Source: Scortum barcoo (Eukaryota; Chordata; Actinopteri; Centrarchiformes; Terapontidae). From it: a stretch of DNA of 64,000 nucleotides. Under the pieces are notes generated by a model. It did not search any database. It had not been told where the DNA came from and saw nothing but the letters and a program-made list of their open reading frames with translations. The stretch spans positions 2,308,449 through 2,372,448 of the forward strand of contig CM041534.1 in the NCBI GenBank assembly GCA_023238725.1. Reading direction: 5' to 3'. Position numbers and translations under genes: made by a program. The first letter of the stretch is position 1. The number at the start of each line of letters is the position of its first letter. Shown one piece after another: positions 26,846 through 37,944 of this stretch.

Positions 26846-29800
26846 CTCAAATGGGACTTTTACTGAAAACATAAGCAGGCCATCAATCTAATGTTCTTCT
26901 GGTCAATTTTACACATACAACTTTCTGGGTGCAGTAGAAATATTTTGTGTCACGTTGTGATTTGAATGGTAAGTTTAGGTTTATATAGCCATGGGACCTC
27001 ATGCAATGAATGTTAAAGCAAACTTTAAATACTAAGAGAAAATATGCTGTTTGTAACAATATACAGCAATATGGCTCAGCAGTTCAGCTTTATCATGTCT
27101 TTCATGGTTTTTCTATTATCACAGTTGAGGGTTTATGCTCTTTGCTGACCTTTTACATTGGTGTGTATCTGTTCAAAGCTGGAGTGGGTGACAGCACACA
27201 CACTTTCAGCTTCAGCTTTAAACTTCACAAAAGATTGAACTCTCATTAACTTAGACTTTAAATTAAATTTCATTTTGTACCACCTACACTTTTCATCTTC
27301 AATGCTTTCACCCCTTATATGTCTGTGACTGCTTTATTCGGCCAACATTTGAACTCCTTTCAGAACTTCCATTTTAAGTGATACTTCAAATTCACTCAGC
27401 ACTTACACTTAAACTTCAACTTAAACTTGTCTTAGCTTTTCAACTGTTTCTGTTCTGTATTTGTATTTTGACCACCTCTTTCACTACATCTTAGTTACAA
27501 TGTTCTAACAGTTTCAAATCTTACAATGGTTACATTTCAGCAGCAGGCACACATAAACTGTCCATAGAAAATTTTGCCTTAAAGTTTCTTGCTACACTTT
27601 TTGCAAATTGTAGCAAATTGTTTGCTACACTTGCACATTCAACTGACCACCATGTGCACTGACTAAAAGACTCTTGGTTAAGCTACCATTTAAATAGACC
27701 TAATAAATCGGAAGTATACCAATTGCACTATATTTCCCCTATAATTGGTACCAAAGTACAAAGTTCTCTCCAGAAAACTTCATGGAATTTGTAAAGAAAA
27801 TATTCAAAAATTACAGACCCATAAAGTAAACTTTCCACAGTAGTAGGAAGCAATTATAGTATCTTCCAGAGGGGACAGTGTACAGTGAAGTGGCCACACT
27901 GGTCAGGTCAGCTGCAGAGGCTAATGGTGTATTGAGCTGCGGACAGGCTGTGGGTCAAGAAGCCTGCGTGGTTCAGCTGCTCCACACCTGGGATCCAGCA
28001 GGGATTTGGTGGGGGTGTGGAAGGGTGGACAGAGGATCTCAGCACTCCTCTGAAGAGATACAATCATCCCTCACGGAGTCCATCTCTCAAACCTCCAACA
28101 CCTCATGAATCATCCCCCCTCACCCTAACAACAACACTAACTGTGGTGACTGCAGACCAAGAGACAGTGGTGACCATTAGCAGTCCTTCATTCATTGACA
28201 TCAGCTGCTTTCCTTTGTATTTCCACTGATGCCTGACATTTGGGAAATTGCAGACCAATACAGTCCATCACATATTGCTGACTGCAAGAACACCTAATGG
28301 AGGTGTCTGATCTGAGAATGTGCATGACCAAAGCTCCTCTAAAATCAGGTACATGTGTTTGCCATGTTAGCTCTGCATAAAACACCACAATGTGCTGCCT
28401 TGCAATAAAAATCAAACAACTAAAACAAAGGGACCACATTTAGATTGTGATTTATGAATATCATATGTGATGACATTGTGAGCTGTATCATCACCAACCA
28501 ATTATTTGCTTCTTGACTTAACATTCATGAGATGTTAATGAGCTGAGAAATGTCCCTAATTCAAAAAGCTGTCTGTGATATTTAGATTTAATTGGGTAAT
28601 GGTACCCAGCTGCTGACCATTTTGGGTGGCATACAAACTTTCAGCTGCATTGGTTAGAACATCATTTTCTTTCTCTCCCTATCATGTAAAATAGCCTCAC
28701 AAACAAAGCAACATCTGCAGAAAATGCAGCTCCGGATATGTTAGCTCACATACAAGGAGCATGCACCAATAACTTAAACCCAATTCACATAACACCCAGC
28801 AAAAAAGTATGGATGGATTAGCTTTGAAGCATCAAGCAGATAAGAGCAGCTCTTCACTCAAGTGTGCTGCATTGTCACTCTCCTTTCTTCTCCTTAAGTG
28901 TTTGAACTTGGATTCCTTCACTCCATCTCCTCCTCTTTCTTCAGGGGCAGGGAGGCATGACATGACTTTGGCCCTGACCCTGGGCCCTGTGTGGATGTTT
29001 TGTTTGGATCGGGTGGAGATCAGATGTTTTTGGTCATTACACAGCCTCTCATTAGGTCTCCCGTCTCGTCCAAATAAACCTAATGAGACAGTGTTTAATG
29101 TCCAGAGTCCCTCCCTGCCCCTGAAGTAAGGAGGGTGTGTGTGTTAGGGCGCATCGAGCCAAATTACCCGGGCGTCTCGTTCAGTGATGGCACCTGGGCC
29201 CCCTTGTCGCTTGGGGGAGGTTAGCTCAGGGTAGGTGAATCCACTGGAGGGGGCGAGGCTGGGGCCCAGCTGGAGGAAGTTGAAGAGCTAAATGCTGATT
29301 GGGGTGGCCTGGATAAGAGAGGCGTTTGAGTTTCAGCATCAGGAGAGTCAATGGAGGACTCATGGGGGTTCCTTTGTTTGAGGACATGTGGGAGAATCCA
29401 ACATAACTGGCCTATGGAAAATTCCAGAGTTGATGTGGACACATTCATTCAGTGTTCGTTTTTTAGCTGTTTTAACACGGGAGACTCAGTGTTCCACCTC
29501 AAAGATGTCAGTTGTGTTAGTGAAGTGCAAGTACACCAAAATAAAATAAAATATGTGTTTTAATTATATTGTATAGTTCTAATGTACTTACATTGTGTGT
29601 TCTGTTGTCCTATGTGCAGTAGTGATAATATAAACTAGTGCTGAACAGTCGATTAATGGTTTAGTTGATCACAGCCAATTATTCTGATCAGTTTGACCAT
29701 TTTAACTTTAAATCTTAAATACATATTTTGTGAGAGATAATATGGCTTTAGTAGAGAGTTAGAAATGACCTGGAGATAATAAAACTTAAATTAAAAATTA

Positions 29801-32800
29801 AACACTTAAATTAAAAGGCAAAACAATTATTAACACTATCAGACACTAAAAGTCTATCAACTGTGGCAGCGAGTCTCTTCAAACTCCACAGACGGCAGGA
29901 GTTAGTATCTGCAAAGTAAGTATACTATGTTGCATGAATGAATTCAACAAGCCCCCAGACCCCCAGGAGGCCTCAGTATTCTTCCATGTACAGGGCAGGT
30001 ATGTGCAAGAGGTGGCATTAGCAGCAGCTGAGTCGTTCAGTTGGGATTTGTAGTACTAAACAGACTCAGTAGCGAGGGGAAAATATGTATCAGCCACCAC
30101 CTGTACTGCTAAATTTTGAGGAAGTTAGTTTGTTAACTTATAAAAGCCCAGCAAGTGGAAAAGGGTGCACTCAGTGTGCCAGCTTGTGGCTATTTCCTGT
30201 AGCCAGTACAAAGCAGAGCAGACCTGTCAAGAATCAAACTTGCAAAAGATTTGGTACAAAACATGACTCTGTTCATTTGTTCATGCAGTACAAACTGACC
30301 AAACTCCAACAGGGGATGGTGCAGTTCAGTGGGTTAAATCTTTAGGCCACCAGGGTACACTGTTTAGAAGTAAAAATGCATATATCTGCTGGATTTCTTG
30401 AGTTTCTATAATAGTAGCTAATTGTAGCATTGTAAAGCAAAAAAACAATGTAAAAAAAAAAACAAAGTGCTCAGCTGCTTTCTTTCCTTTGGGCAGACTC
30501 CTCTGTCCTCTCTGGAGTCGTAGGGTGATCGCCCCATCTGCTAAAAAGACAGTGAGCAGAGATTTCCACCATGACTGCTCTTTTTCAGCCTGGTGTGCTT
30601 AAGATGACGTGTCTGCTACAATCAGTGTCAAGGAAGCAGCCCACGTAATGGTCATTTCACACCTATCTGGTAATGATCCAATCGGAGCACTGTGATAGGC
30701 ATGAGATGACACTGAAATTGATGGAGGATGTGAAAAGCCTTCTCTAAAACCGATGCCTCTATTTCAAAGACTTCATGAAATACAGTTGGAGGGGAAGAGT
30801 ATAAAAGACTGAATATGTATTAGCAATTATGTTATTTTACTGCATAATAAAGTTTTTTTTTTACTGCTTTTAGTACCATTTTGAAGTTGGATGAATTTTT
30901 AATGTGACAATACGAGAGCACTGTGGGCTGCAAAGCCAAGAAAGTTTCCAATGATACTGGTAAGCTTCGTTGAGGGTATCAATTGGTTGATCATTAAATC
31001 AAACTGCACAATCACTCCACTTTACGAACAAGTAAGTTAACTAAAATTAATTTCCAGCACATTGCATTCAAGGAACAGGATCTATTATGGAATCAGTGTG
31101 CCTGACACAATAGTTTAAACAGTCAAGCTGGCTTGAAGCTATGTGATAATTGGGAACTTTTAATAATTTAGTCATACATGCACAGAATTTTATGTTGCTT
31201 CCATTCATTGGCAAATGTTTGAGCTGAATCCTTACAGACACATTGACATGCAAAAAGGTGCTGAGAAGAACACCTGAAAAATGAAAATGGTGAGAGTAGG
31301 TGTTTAGCCATTCCTAATACATGAATATTACATTGCTGTAGAGCACTAATAGGGCCATGTTGGGCAGCTGCAGTCTTGAAATCATTCCACATTAACTGAG
31401 GATGTATAGGAATAAGCTGCTGTATCAAATGTTATTTCCATGTGTCTGTCAAATGATGTTTACCACCTTCAACTTAACAAAAAAAGATCTGCAGGTGCTT
31501 GCCTGATCATCTAATGGGTGACAACACCAACACATTGAAGCTGACAGGCCACACGTTTAATTCATAATCATCGTGTCACTTCACACATGTAAAGTAATGA
31601 GTTTGGAGCCATAAGTAGGGCTGCACTCAGATACGCTTTTATGAAAACACTTGAGGGCATCCCTGGCACTGTCATTAATACTGAGGCTCATGGGTAACAG
31701 ATGTGGCCCAATCAAAGATGAGCAAAGAGACAAAAATAAATCCATCACCTGACTGAGGGGTCAAATTAATCTCGCAGCCTTCAGCAATACAAAGGTTGAT
31801 TTTTAGGCCTCCTTTCACATGAGCCCAGATTCCAATTTATGAAAAAGGAAATTCTGGAAGATTATTTTGTGTTTGCAAGCCAAAATCCATTATTCTACGA
31901 CAATCATAGCCATCCTCTCTCAGGTCAATGACACTGCACCGATTAGGAAAATTGCTATTTTAAATGTGCGGTTGCAGACAATCAAAAGCATCATTCCCCT
32001 ATCAAATGAAGCAACACAAACACTTTTAAATCAGCATTCAGAAAAATAGAACTTTTTGGTATCCACCCCTATGTCCTTCCTCCATCTCTGTCAAATCCAA
32101 TGCCTTAGCAATCAATTATAGTTTGAAAAAGCAAATCACCCCCTGGTGATAGGCCCAGGATCCCAACCATTCTGTAATTATAAAAAAGCTCTTCTCAAAC
32201 TTCAAATTCATGAGGTGTCAGCAAAGCTGGTGGTATTGAAAGGTGAAGCTAGTGTCCTGAACATGTGCAAATAAAGTCCCATCTCATTAAATTTAAGTTA
32301 TGTCTGTACATGTCCCCAGAATATATTGGCTGTCTCTTGATGGGACATAGATTAACACTGATCCTCACTATTTTGTTCAGATGTGCTTTCAGGAATATTA
32401 AAACACAAATGAGGCCACGGAAGACTTGACCTTACTAATTCTGAATGTGTCAGTGGGAAATCCGGGCAAGGCACACTTTTATAACATCTAAAGCATTTCT
32501 CATTGGGACCTCAGCTAATATCAGCATTAAGCAACTGTGGACCAACCAGCAGTCTTAAAGAGGTTATTGTCCACTCAGCATCTGGATGAAATGAAGTTTA
32601 TTTTAACTTTTTTTTTTACAGCTTTGAACAAAAACACAGCATGACATGCACAGGGCAAATGCATAAATGATTAGACAAGTAATAAGCAATCCACAATTTC
32701 CATTTAATATCCTAAGTCACTTATGATGCAATGGACAAGGTATTTTCACTGCACTGACTTTCAGATTAAAAGCTTTTTTTAGCTGAATGCCCATAGCAGC

Positions 32801-32985
32801 ATGCAGCAAGTATCTTTGCTTCTGATGTTAGCATGTTCAGGTGGCACAGATAAATAACATATGTACAGCTTTAGATACACACACAGTACTGTAATAGGTT
32901 AGTCACATCAGTGTATCCTTCAAGCTCCTAATCAGACTCAGAGACTCAATCCAATGTTGGATTTAACATCGCCCCATGTGACTAG
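26846..32985. other. intergenic, robo3-msantd2 interval (fourth part)
   Basis: No gene is supported. It includes the CTT/CAACTT-rich stretch listed separately. The segments around 29.04-29.45 kb and 32.10-32.34 kb are non-repetitive and mixed in composition, as conserved non-coding elements often are. Chance open frames of up to about 106 codons have no recognisable features. Confidence 0.5.
27180..27640. repeat. low-complexity TTCA/ACTT-rich stretch
   Basis: Many short recurrences of ACTTCA, TTCAACTT and CACTTACACTT occur over about 450 bp on the plus strand without a strict period. It reads as a decayed minisatellite or a pyrimidine-biased low-complexity repeat. The end near 27595-27635 has a local GCAAATTGT duplication. 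Confidence 0.5.
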
Positions 32986-33240
32986 ATTCTGAACTTCCTG
33001 ATGAGCAGACCCCACACTGAATTTCAAAACCAGAGCCCCTCATGGCTACAGGCTCAGTCCTCTTCTGTTCTCCAAGGTGCACCATAAAGTGCACTTGATT
33101 GGCTGCATCAGCGCCTGGTATGGCAGTTGCACCACCCTCAACCGTAAGGCCCTACACAGGGTAGTGAAAAGACCTCTACATCCAGCGGTGTAGGAAGGCC
33201 AACAGGATCAAAAAAGACCCCAAGTGGTCTTTGTAGTGGG
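32986..33240 (+). mobile_element. L2/CR1-type LINE reverse transcriptase relic, internally deleted
   Basis: The plus strand encodes ILNFLMSRPHT, then a damaged RT catalytic-region motif (RAPHGYRLSPLLFS, family form GAPQGCVLSPLLFS), which runs in the same frame straight into HLIGCISAWYGSC and LNRKALHRVVK. That last part belongs near the C-terminus of such LINE proteins. An in-frame TAG follows at the GCGGTGTAG. A shifted frame then gives IQRCRKANRIKKDP, the usual continuation. The roughly 100-residue segment that should lie between LSPLLFS and LIGCIS is absent. It is a dead copy, and its missing middle part is present in inverted orientation 240 bp to the right. Confidence 0.75.
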
Positions 33241-33259
33241 TGGTTGTGTTCTACTGGAA

Positions 33260-33327
33260 TGCATTATATTACAAGGTGGTTTGTACAGTGTGAACAAAAT
33301 ATTAGAAGCACCTTTCAATATAATGCA
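33260..33327. mobile_element. short palindromic MITE-like hairpin
   Basis: TGCATTATATTACAAGGTG (33260-33278) and its near-complement CACCTTTCAATATAATGCA (33309-33327) match at 17 of 19 positions around a 30-bp loop containing AAAATATTAGAAG. I recognise this motif set from a widespread short palindromic repeat in fish. It separates the two LINE fragments, so it may have inserted into or beside the LINE relic. No clear target-site duplication is visible. Confidence 0.5.
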
Positions 33328-33476
33328 CTCTTTATCTCTTTTTCTCAGTTCTCATTTTATTTTGTGATTTTCCTGTGCATTGTTGGAGGGAGCCTAAGAA
33401 CAACTATTTTATTGACACCAATTACTAAGCATTAATAACATGATAACAAAGGTTTACAAGATCTTGGCACAGAATT

Positions 33477-33700
33477 TTAGGCTTCTTGAGTTTCCTTAAA
33501 AAACATCGACTGAGTTTTCTTTATCAGGGTGGAAATGTGTGATGACCATGACAGGTTCTTTGTGATGTTGATTGACAGGAACCTGAAACTGTTCACCTGC
33601 TCCACCTCCACTGAGGTAGACAGGGGTGTGTGTATTCTGCTGCTTTTTTCTAAAATCAATAATCAGCTCCTTGGTTTCCGGCACATTTCATTTCTTCCTG
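33477..33700 (-). mobile_element. L2/CR1-type LINE reverse transcriptase relic, inverted middle segment
   Basis: On the minus strand two overlapping frames together encode the thumb-side region of an L2/CR1-type RT: PETKELIIDFRKKQQ in one frame, then FRFLSINITKNLSWSSHIST and LIKKTQSMFF in the next. A single frameshift near the start of the second frame joins them. Family proteins carry this as KTKELIVDFRK...FKYLGV.ITEDLTW. It is exactly the segment missing from the plus-strand LINE fragment just to the left, so the two probably derive from one element family, if not one insertion. Confidence 0.75.
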
Positions 33701-34869
33701 ACAGCAAAAATGACAACTCATTGACAGGTGCAGTTTTTACATGTAAAGGTTAGAGGGTCCAGTGTTTCCTGTCTTTGACCTTTATTGAACAGCTAGTGTG
33801 TAGAGCTCATGCAAAAAAAGATCTTGCTGTCCCTTTGGCCTGGCCGGGGCTTCACTAACCACACACACAGCCAAACAGTGGACAGATGGCAGGGCGGTCT
33901 GGGATGACTTGTAGTCCCTGAGGGAAGCCAATCAAACATTGTCATGAAAGAGATGAACTAAACAATGACATCAAATGACCAATTATACACTGAAAATCCA
34001 ATAAAAGGTATTTTTCACTGCCCAGTGAGGACGTTGACTTGATGGATAACAGAGATCTTCAGTAGTGGATATCTGTGTTTAGACTTTAAGGAATCATTAA
34101 TCCTATGTGTTCTGTTGTATTTAACTGATGATTTAGATATGCTTAGATATGATAACTCAACAAGCGCTTCTTTCAAGGCTCAGTATTGCTGGGTAAGGAG
34201 ACGTACACACACATCACTGTGTGTTTCAAATTCTACTCCAATGACATTTTTGTCAATTGGCACCTTTCAAAGCAAATAAAACAAAGACAAAATTCCCAAA
34301 TTCTCCTCAATGTAAGGAATGTATCTAAAGAATCTTTTATCATTCATCATATAGCCACACAGTGTACGCTCTAACAATGAGAGATTATTATGAGTGTCTG
34401 GTTTTAAAGTGTGTTAACTTATGTGTTATAATGCCTGCAAAAAAAGTGGTGTCCATGGCATAGACACTTATATAATACTTTGTAAGTGCTTAAATTGTAT
34501 ATAATACATGTTAGATTACTAGTAGTGCTGAATCATATTTTATAAACCACTCATACCACTCTTACCTCTAGTATACCTTTCTTTGTTGAAATAATGCTGT
34601 TTATCCAAAGAATCATTTGCACTCTTACCATTACATGTTGTTCCACTTGTACATAGTAGTTTATTTTTACCTTTTGAGCTGCTGTCCTGTTCTTTTTGTA
34701 TTCTGTGTACATACAGAGAGAGCATTGTAAAACCAGAGTAAGACTCCTTGTATGTGTTCACGTACCTGCCCAAAATTCTGATTCTGATATGTTTTGTAAA
34801 TAAATTCTTAATCTTAAAAGGTATTATTCACTTTAGGTAGTGGAATAAAAATGACATGTTTCTCTGAAA
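33701..34869. other. intergenic, no gene seen
   Basis: AT-rich DNA between transposon relics. Open frames are under 80 codons and unremarkable. Confidence 0.6.
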
Positions 34870-34885
34870 GACAGTGGAGTAGCAT

Positions 34886-34978
34886 CCATCCATCCATTTT
34901 CCTAACCCGCTTTATCCTGAGAACACAGGGTCACGGGGTGCTGGAGCCTGTCCCAGCTATCTTTGGGCGCGAGGCAGG
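34886..34978 (-). mobile_element. retroposed 3'-end fragment with 16-bp target-site duplication
   Basis: A 93-bp insert is flanked on both sides by the identical 16-mer GACAGTGGAGTAGCAT (34870-34885 and 34979-34994), a perfect target-site duplication. Read on the minus strand the insert contains AGCTGGGACAGGCTCCAG, then CCCGTGACCCTG, then GGATAAAGCGGGTTAGGAAA, and ends in TGGATGGATGGATG. That is the standard 3' end of a very common teleost retroposon with a (GATG)n tail. Its length and intact duplication indicate target-primed insertion with extreme 5' truncation. Confidence 0.85.
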
Positions 34979-35199
34979 GACAGTGGAGTAGCATGACATG
35001 AAAATACAGTAAGTATCTCCAAATTGTACACTGTGTACTGGGCAGCTCTTGAGTACTTCACTGGTGCACTTGTGCTTTTCCTGCCATGGCAAGTGAAAAT
35101 GTTTGCTGTGCAGGATCAAAACCTGTGAATGAGGTCATCTTTCTACACGAATTGATGTAATAAATAGAAAAACATGCACATCCTCCGGGCTGCATGGCT

Positions 35200-35499
35200 G
35201 TGTGCCCCCTGCATGCCTCTGCAGAACCACCTGTCATGGAGAGAGCATCAGTGTTACACTTGAAGAGGATCATCTGATCTTCAGGAGGTGGAGGGCTCAC
35301 TCTCTGACTCAGAGTGTGTGTGTGTGTTTGTGTCTCATCTTTGTTTGTTTGTTTCTTTGTGTACCTGATACTCGCTCTCCTCCAGGATCCACCTCTGCCG
35401 CCCCCCCCTCCCCCGGATCCACGCCGTCTCTTCCCGCATGCCTCCCAGCGTAGCGCCCTGGACGTCACCTCCCCCCCTCCCCTTAGCAACAGAGGCAAC
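35200..35499 (+). promoter_or_regulatory. msantd2: msantd2 promoter and 5' UTR
   Basis: The 120 bp before the ATG are GC- and C-rich with several CpGs and continue the CpG-rich composition of exon 1, as at a TATA-less CpG-island promoter. Two candidate sites are visible: GGACGTCAC at about 35460, one base from a CREB/ATF core, and CCTTAGCAAC at 35481-35490, whose complement GTTGCTAAGG fits an RFX half-site. A GT run and GTTT-rich stretch lie at about 35310-35360. The reading frame stays open upstream of the start but contains no further ATG. Confidence 0.55.
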
Positions 35500-35931
35500 A
35501 TGGCGGCGTCCAGCACGGCGGAGCATTCTCCGGAGATATCGACGCCGTTGAAGATACCGAAAACCGAGGTGCCCTCCCCGGAGTCGGAGGATTTGAGTGA
35601 CAGTAATCAATACCACTCCAATCCCTCGACGCCGAACCGCTTCTCGCCTCTGAACGTGGGCTCGGGGGCGGCGGGCCGGACGGCGGCCTCGTCCTCCTCC
35701 AACAGCTTCACGGCTTGCCGGGGGATGTCGTGGACGCCGTCCGAGACGAACGCCCTCATCGCGGTGTGGGGCAACGAGCGGCTGACGGAGGCGAGGATGC
35801 AGCAGCTGGAGGTGGCGGGCACCGTGTTCTCCGGGAAGGCCCCCGGCCCCGCCATGTACGAGAGGGTGTCCAGAGCCCTGTCGGAGCTGGGCTACGAGAG
35901 GACCCCGTCCCAGTGCAGGGAGAGGATGAAG
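35500..35931 (+). CDS. msantd2: msantd2 exon 1 (Myb/SANT-like domain protein)
   Basis: MSANTD2 is a predicted DNA-binding protein with one Myb/SANT-like domain, and its function is poorly characterised. This exon gives residues 1-144. Residues 1-70 are Ser/Pro/Ala-rich and disordered-looking, with the conserved [14 protein letters not shown] motif near the start. The Myb/SANT-like domain begins at about residue 75 with [19 protein letters not shown] (Trp 78 and Trp 90) and continues through [20 protein letters not shown] to the exon end. The start ATG has a good context (CAACATGG) and is the first ATG in its frame. The exon ends in phase 0 at ATGAAG|GT, and the domain continues in exon 2. Head-to-head with robo3 about 24 kb away, and upstream of the putative esam on the same strand. 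Confidence 0.95.
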
Positions 35932-35951
35932 GTGTGTGTGTGTGTGTGTGT
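35932..35951. repeat. (GT)10 microsatellite forming the exon 1 splice donor
   Basis: Ten GT units follow the last codon of msantd2 exon 1 directly, so the intron donor dinucleotide is the first unit of the repeat. Confidence 0.95.
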
Positions 35952-36065
35952 CCTCCATCAGCAGCACCTCCACATGTTCTTTCTCTAATTTACACCCTCA
36001 TTTCCCTCAGAGACCCAGTACATATTGTTTCTGTTACCATGAACATTCAGCTAGAGCTTTTACTT

Positions 36066-36094
36066 ATTCATTCATTCATTCATTCATTCATTCA
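36066..36094. repeat. (ATTC)n microsatellite
   Basis: About seven ATTC units in msantd2 intron 1, followed by a short AGTC duplication. Confidence 0.95.
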
Positions 36095-37538
36095 GTCAGT
36101 CTGACTGTCACCCGTGTATGTAACAGACAGATAAATGAATATTAATATTTTAGTTACAGAGGGCAGCCATACTTCACACTCTGTGTAACACATCCATGTA
36201 TCTGACATCTCTGTATTAGATGTCAGATATTTTTCCCACATCTTCATCATGGTAAAATACATGTTCTTTAAAATATGAATTCCGACAGGTTGCCAAAAAA
36301 AGAGAGGAGTAACAAACTAATCATTACGTCCTGCAGGTGATCAGGGTTTGAATCAAGCTTCATGTCAGATGTAGCGCTCTGGACACCACGCTTCATTCAG
36401 CAGTGACTGACTGATGTTTGAGCCACACTGTGCACACTGATGTGTGTGTGCAGAGTTTGACACTAGAAGGATGTTTGCGCATGAAGCTGTTGGTGGAGGC
36501 GGAGGGACAGAGAGCAGAGTCGCTCACTAGTTTATTTAACTCGTCTAAAACGACAGCACGAGATGATCACAGGCGTCAGGAGAGGTGAGGGCGGGAAACT
36601 AGTTGTGAAAGAGTTTATGTTTCTTGGGACTGCACTTTCAGTAAAAGCCAAATGAGAAAGCAGCTCTCACAGAACTGTACAGGTAACTCATCAGGGATAG
36701 GCAGAGGTTTAGGAAATTTGGCGTCTCAAATGGTTGGTCCAGTTTTACACATCTGTTGAAGGAAGTGGACTGACCGCTGCTGAAACAAATAAACAGAAAA
36801 TAGTTAAGATGGCATCCAAAATCATCAAACAATTCATAGTTTTACTTCAGTAACAAGGTACAGTTTGTTATTTAATGTTTTTAAATGTTTAGGTTATTTG
36901 ACTTGTGATTTGCAATCCTCTCACACTTTAGGCATATCCTTAGCATATATCTTATATTCATGGTACTTTGTGTATTTTAATGTGTATGTAATATGTTGTT
37001 TTAAGTATTGGTATGTTGTGTTGAAATGAGCTCACCAAGGCAAATTCTTAAGGGTGTAGGTTATAATGGCAATGAAATGAACTAAACTCAAATCTAATAA
37101 GTTTTCCAAGTAGAACATTTTATTTAATTTTCACATTACTGTTAAAAAGGTTCCTGAGAGGAAGTGCAGAAAATATAAAACTATATGAAGCCAGTCTTTG
37201 CTAACCACAGACAGCACTGTCGGCATTTCAGGTTTCACAGTAAAGGCCTATCACTGCCTTCATATTCAAATGTATTTATTGTGCAGGATGTGCAGGAAGT
37301 ACTGATTAACAGCAGAAGTGTTACCATTGTTACAGTTTAAAGTAGTAAATGAAGAGTCCAGCCCATTCCTGCTCCACCTGATAAGGCCAGTTTCAGGGCC
37401 GATGGATTGGATTGGTGCATCCTGACTTAAAACATTGCACTCCACAGCAAGACATATACAACTGCTGTTAAACGTTAAAACTCACCACACTGTAGAACAA
37501 CACTTGAGCTAATCCCGTTTTCCTTCCATCACATACAG

Positions 37539-37794
37539 ACGCTGCGGCGCTGCTACAGCCGCGTGAAGGAGCATGGCATTGGCAAAAGGAAGAGCAGCTA
37601 CACCATAGAGCAGCTGGAGAAGGTGTTCGGTCAGGGAGGCTGGGACTCCCAGAGCTGTGCCCCGGTGCTAATCAACAGCAGCGGACTGTATCAGGAGATG
37701 GAATCTGATGGCAGCACCCTGGAGGACTTCTCCCAGGAGGACTGGTGCAACCAGGTGCTGGACTCAGCCTTCCAGGAGGGAGACATGGAGACTG
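37539..37794 (+). CDS. msantd2: msantd2 exon 2
   Basis: This 256-bp exon gives residues 145-230. It opens with [20 protein letters not shown], the basic end of the Myb/SANT-like domain (probable recognition-helix side), then [13 protein letters not shown], then an acidic stretch ([14 protein letters not shown]) that is conserved in mammalian MSANTD2. The acceptor is ATACAG|ACG and the donor is ACTG|GTGAGC, leaving phase 1. The C-terminal part is less conserved than the start. Intron 2, only 86 bp (37795-37880), follows. Confidence 0.95.
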
Positions 37795-37880
37795 GTGAGC
37801 GTGTTGGCAAGCAGTCAGCACATCGCAGTGTAAGACGCTGAACGGTTTTGAACCAACGTGTGTGTTTGTTTTCTCTCCAG

Positions 37881-37944
37881 AAGAAATCCAGGTGCCTAAA
37901 AACAGAGCTCTGCAGATTCAAGCAGAGCTGTCAGAACAAACGCA
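37881..37944 (+). CDS. msantd2: msantd2 exon 3 (microexon-sized, 64 bp)
   Basis: A short exon between CTCTCCAG and GTAAGT encodes EEIQVPKNRALQIQAELSE, which aligns in position and character with the EEIPV-type linker of vertebrate MSANTD2. Including it keeps the frame between exon 2 (phase 1) and exon 4 (phase 2), whereas skipping it would shift the frame because 64 is not a multiple of three. Its length and low complexity make it easy for automated annotation to miss. Confidence 0.9.

Larger units (their letters stand above)
35932..37538 (+). other. msantd2: msantd2 intron 1
   Basis: A 1607-bp phase-0 intron. It opens with a GT microsatellite that forms the splice donor, includes an ATTC repeat, and ends in a standard acceptor (CCATCACATACAG). 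No gene is seen within it. Confidence 0.9.

Noticed and set aside
32986..33700. Twin-primed LINE insertion (5' inversion)
   Set aside because: In twin priming the inverted 5' part lies upstream of the direct 3' part. Here the direct 3' part is to the left and the inverted segment comes after it.
35314..35499. N-terminal extension of msantd2 upstream of 35500
   Set aside because: The frame is open but has no ATG. It encodes a GT-repeat-derived and poly-Pro stretch, and the ATG at 35500 matches the family start.
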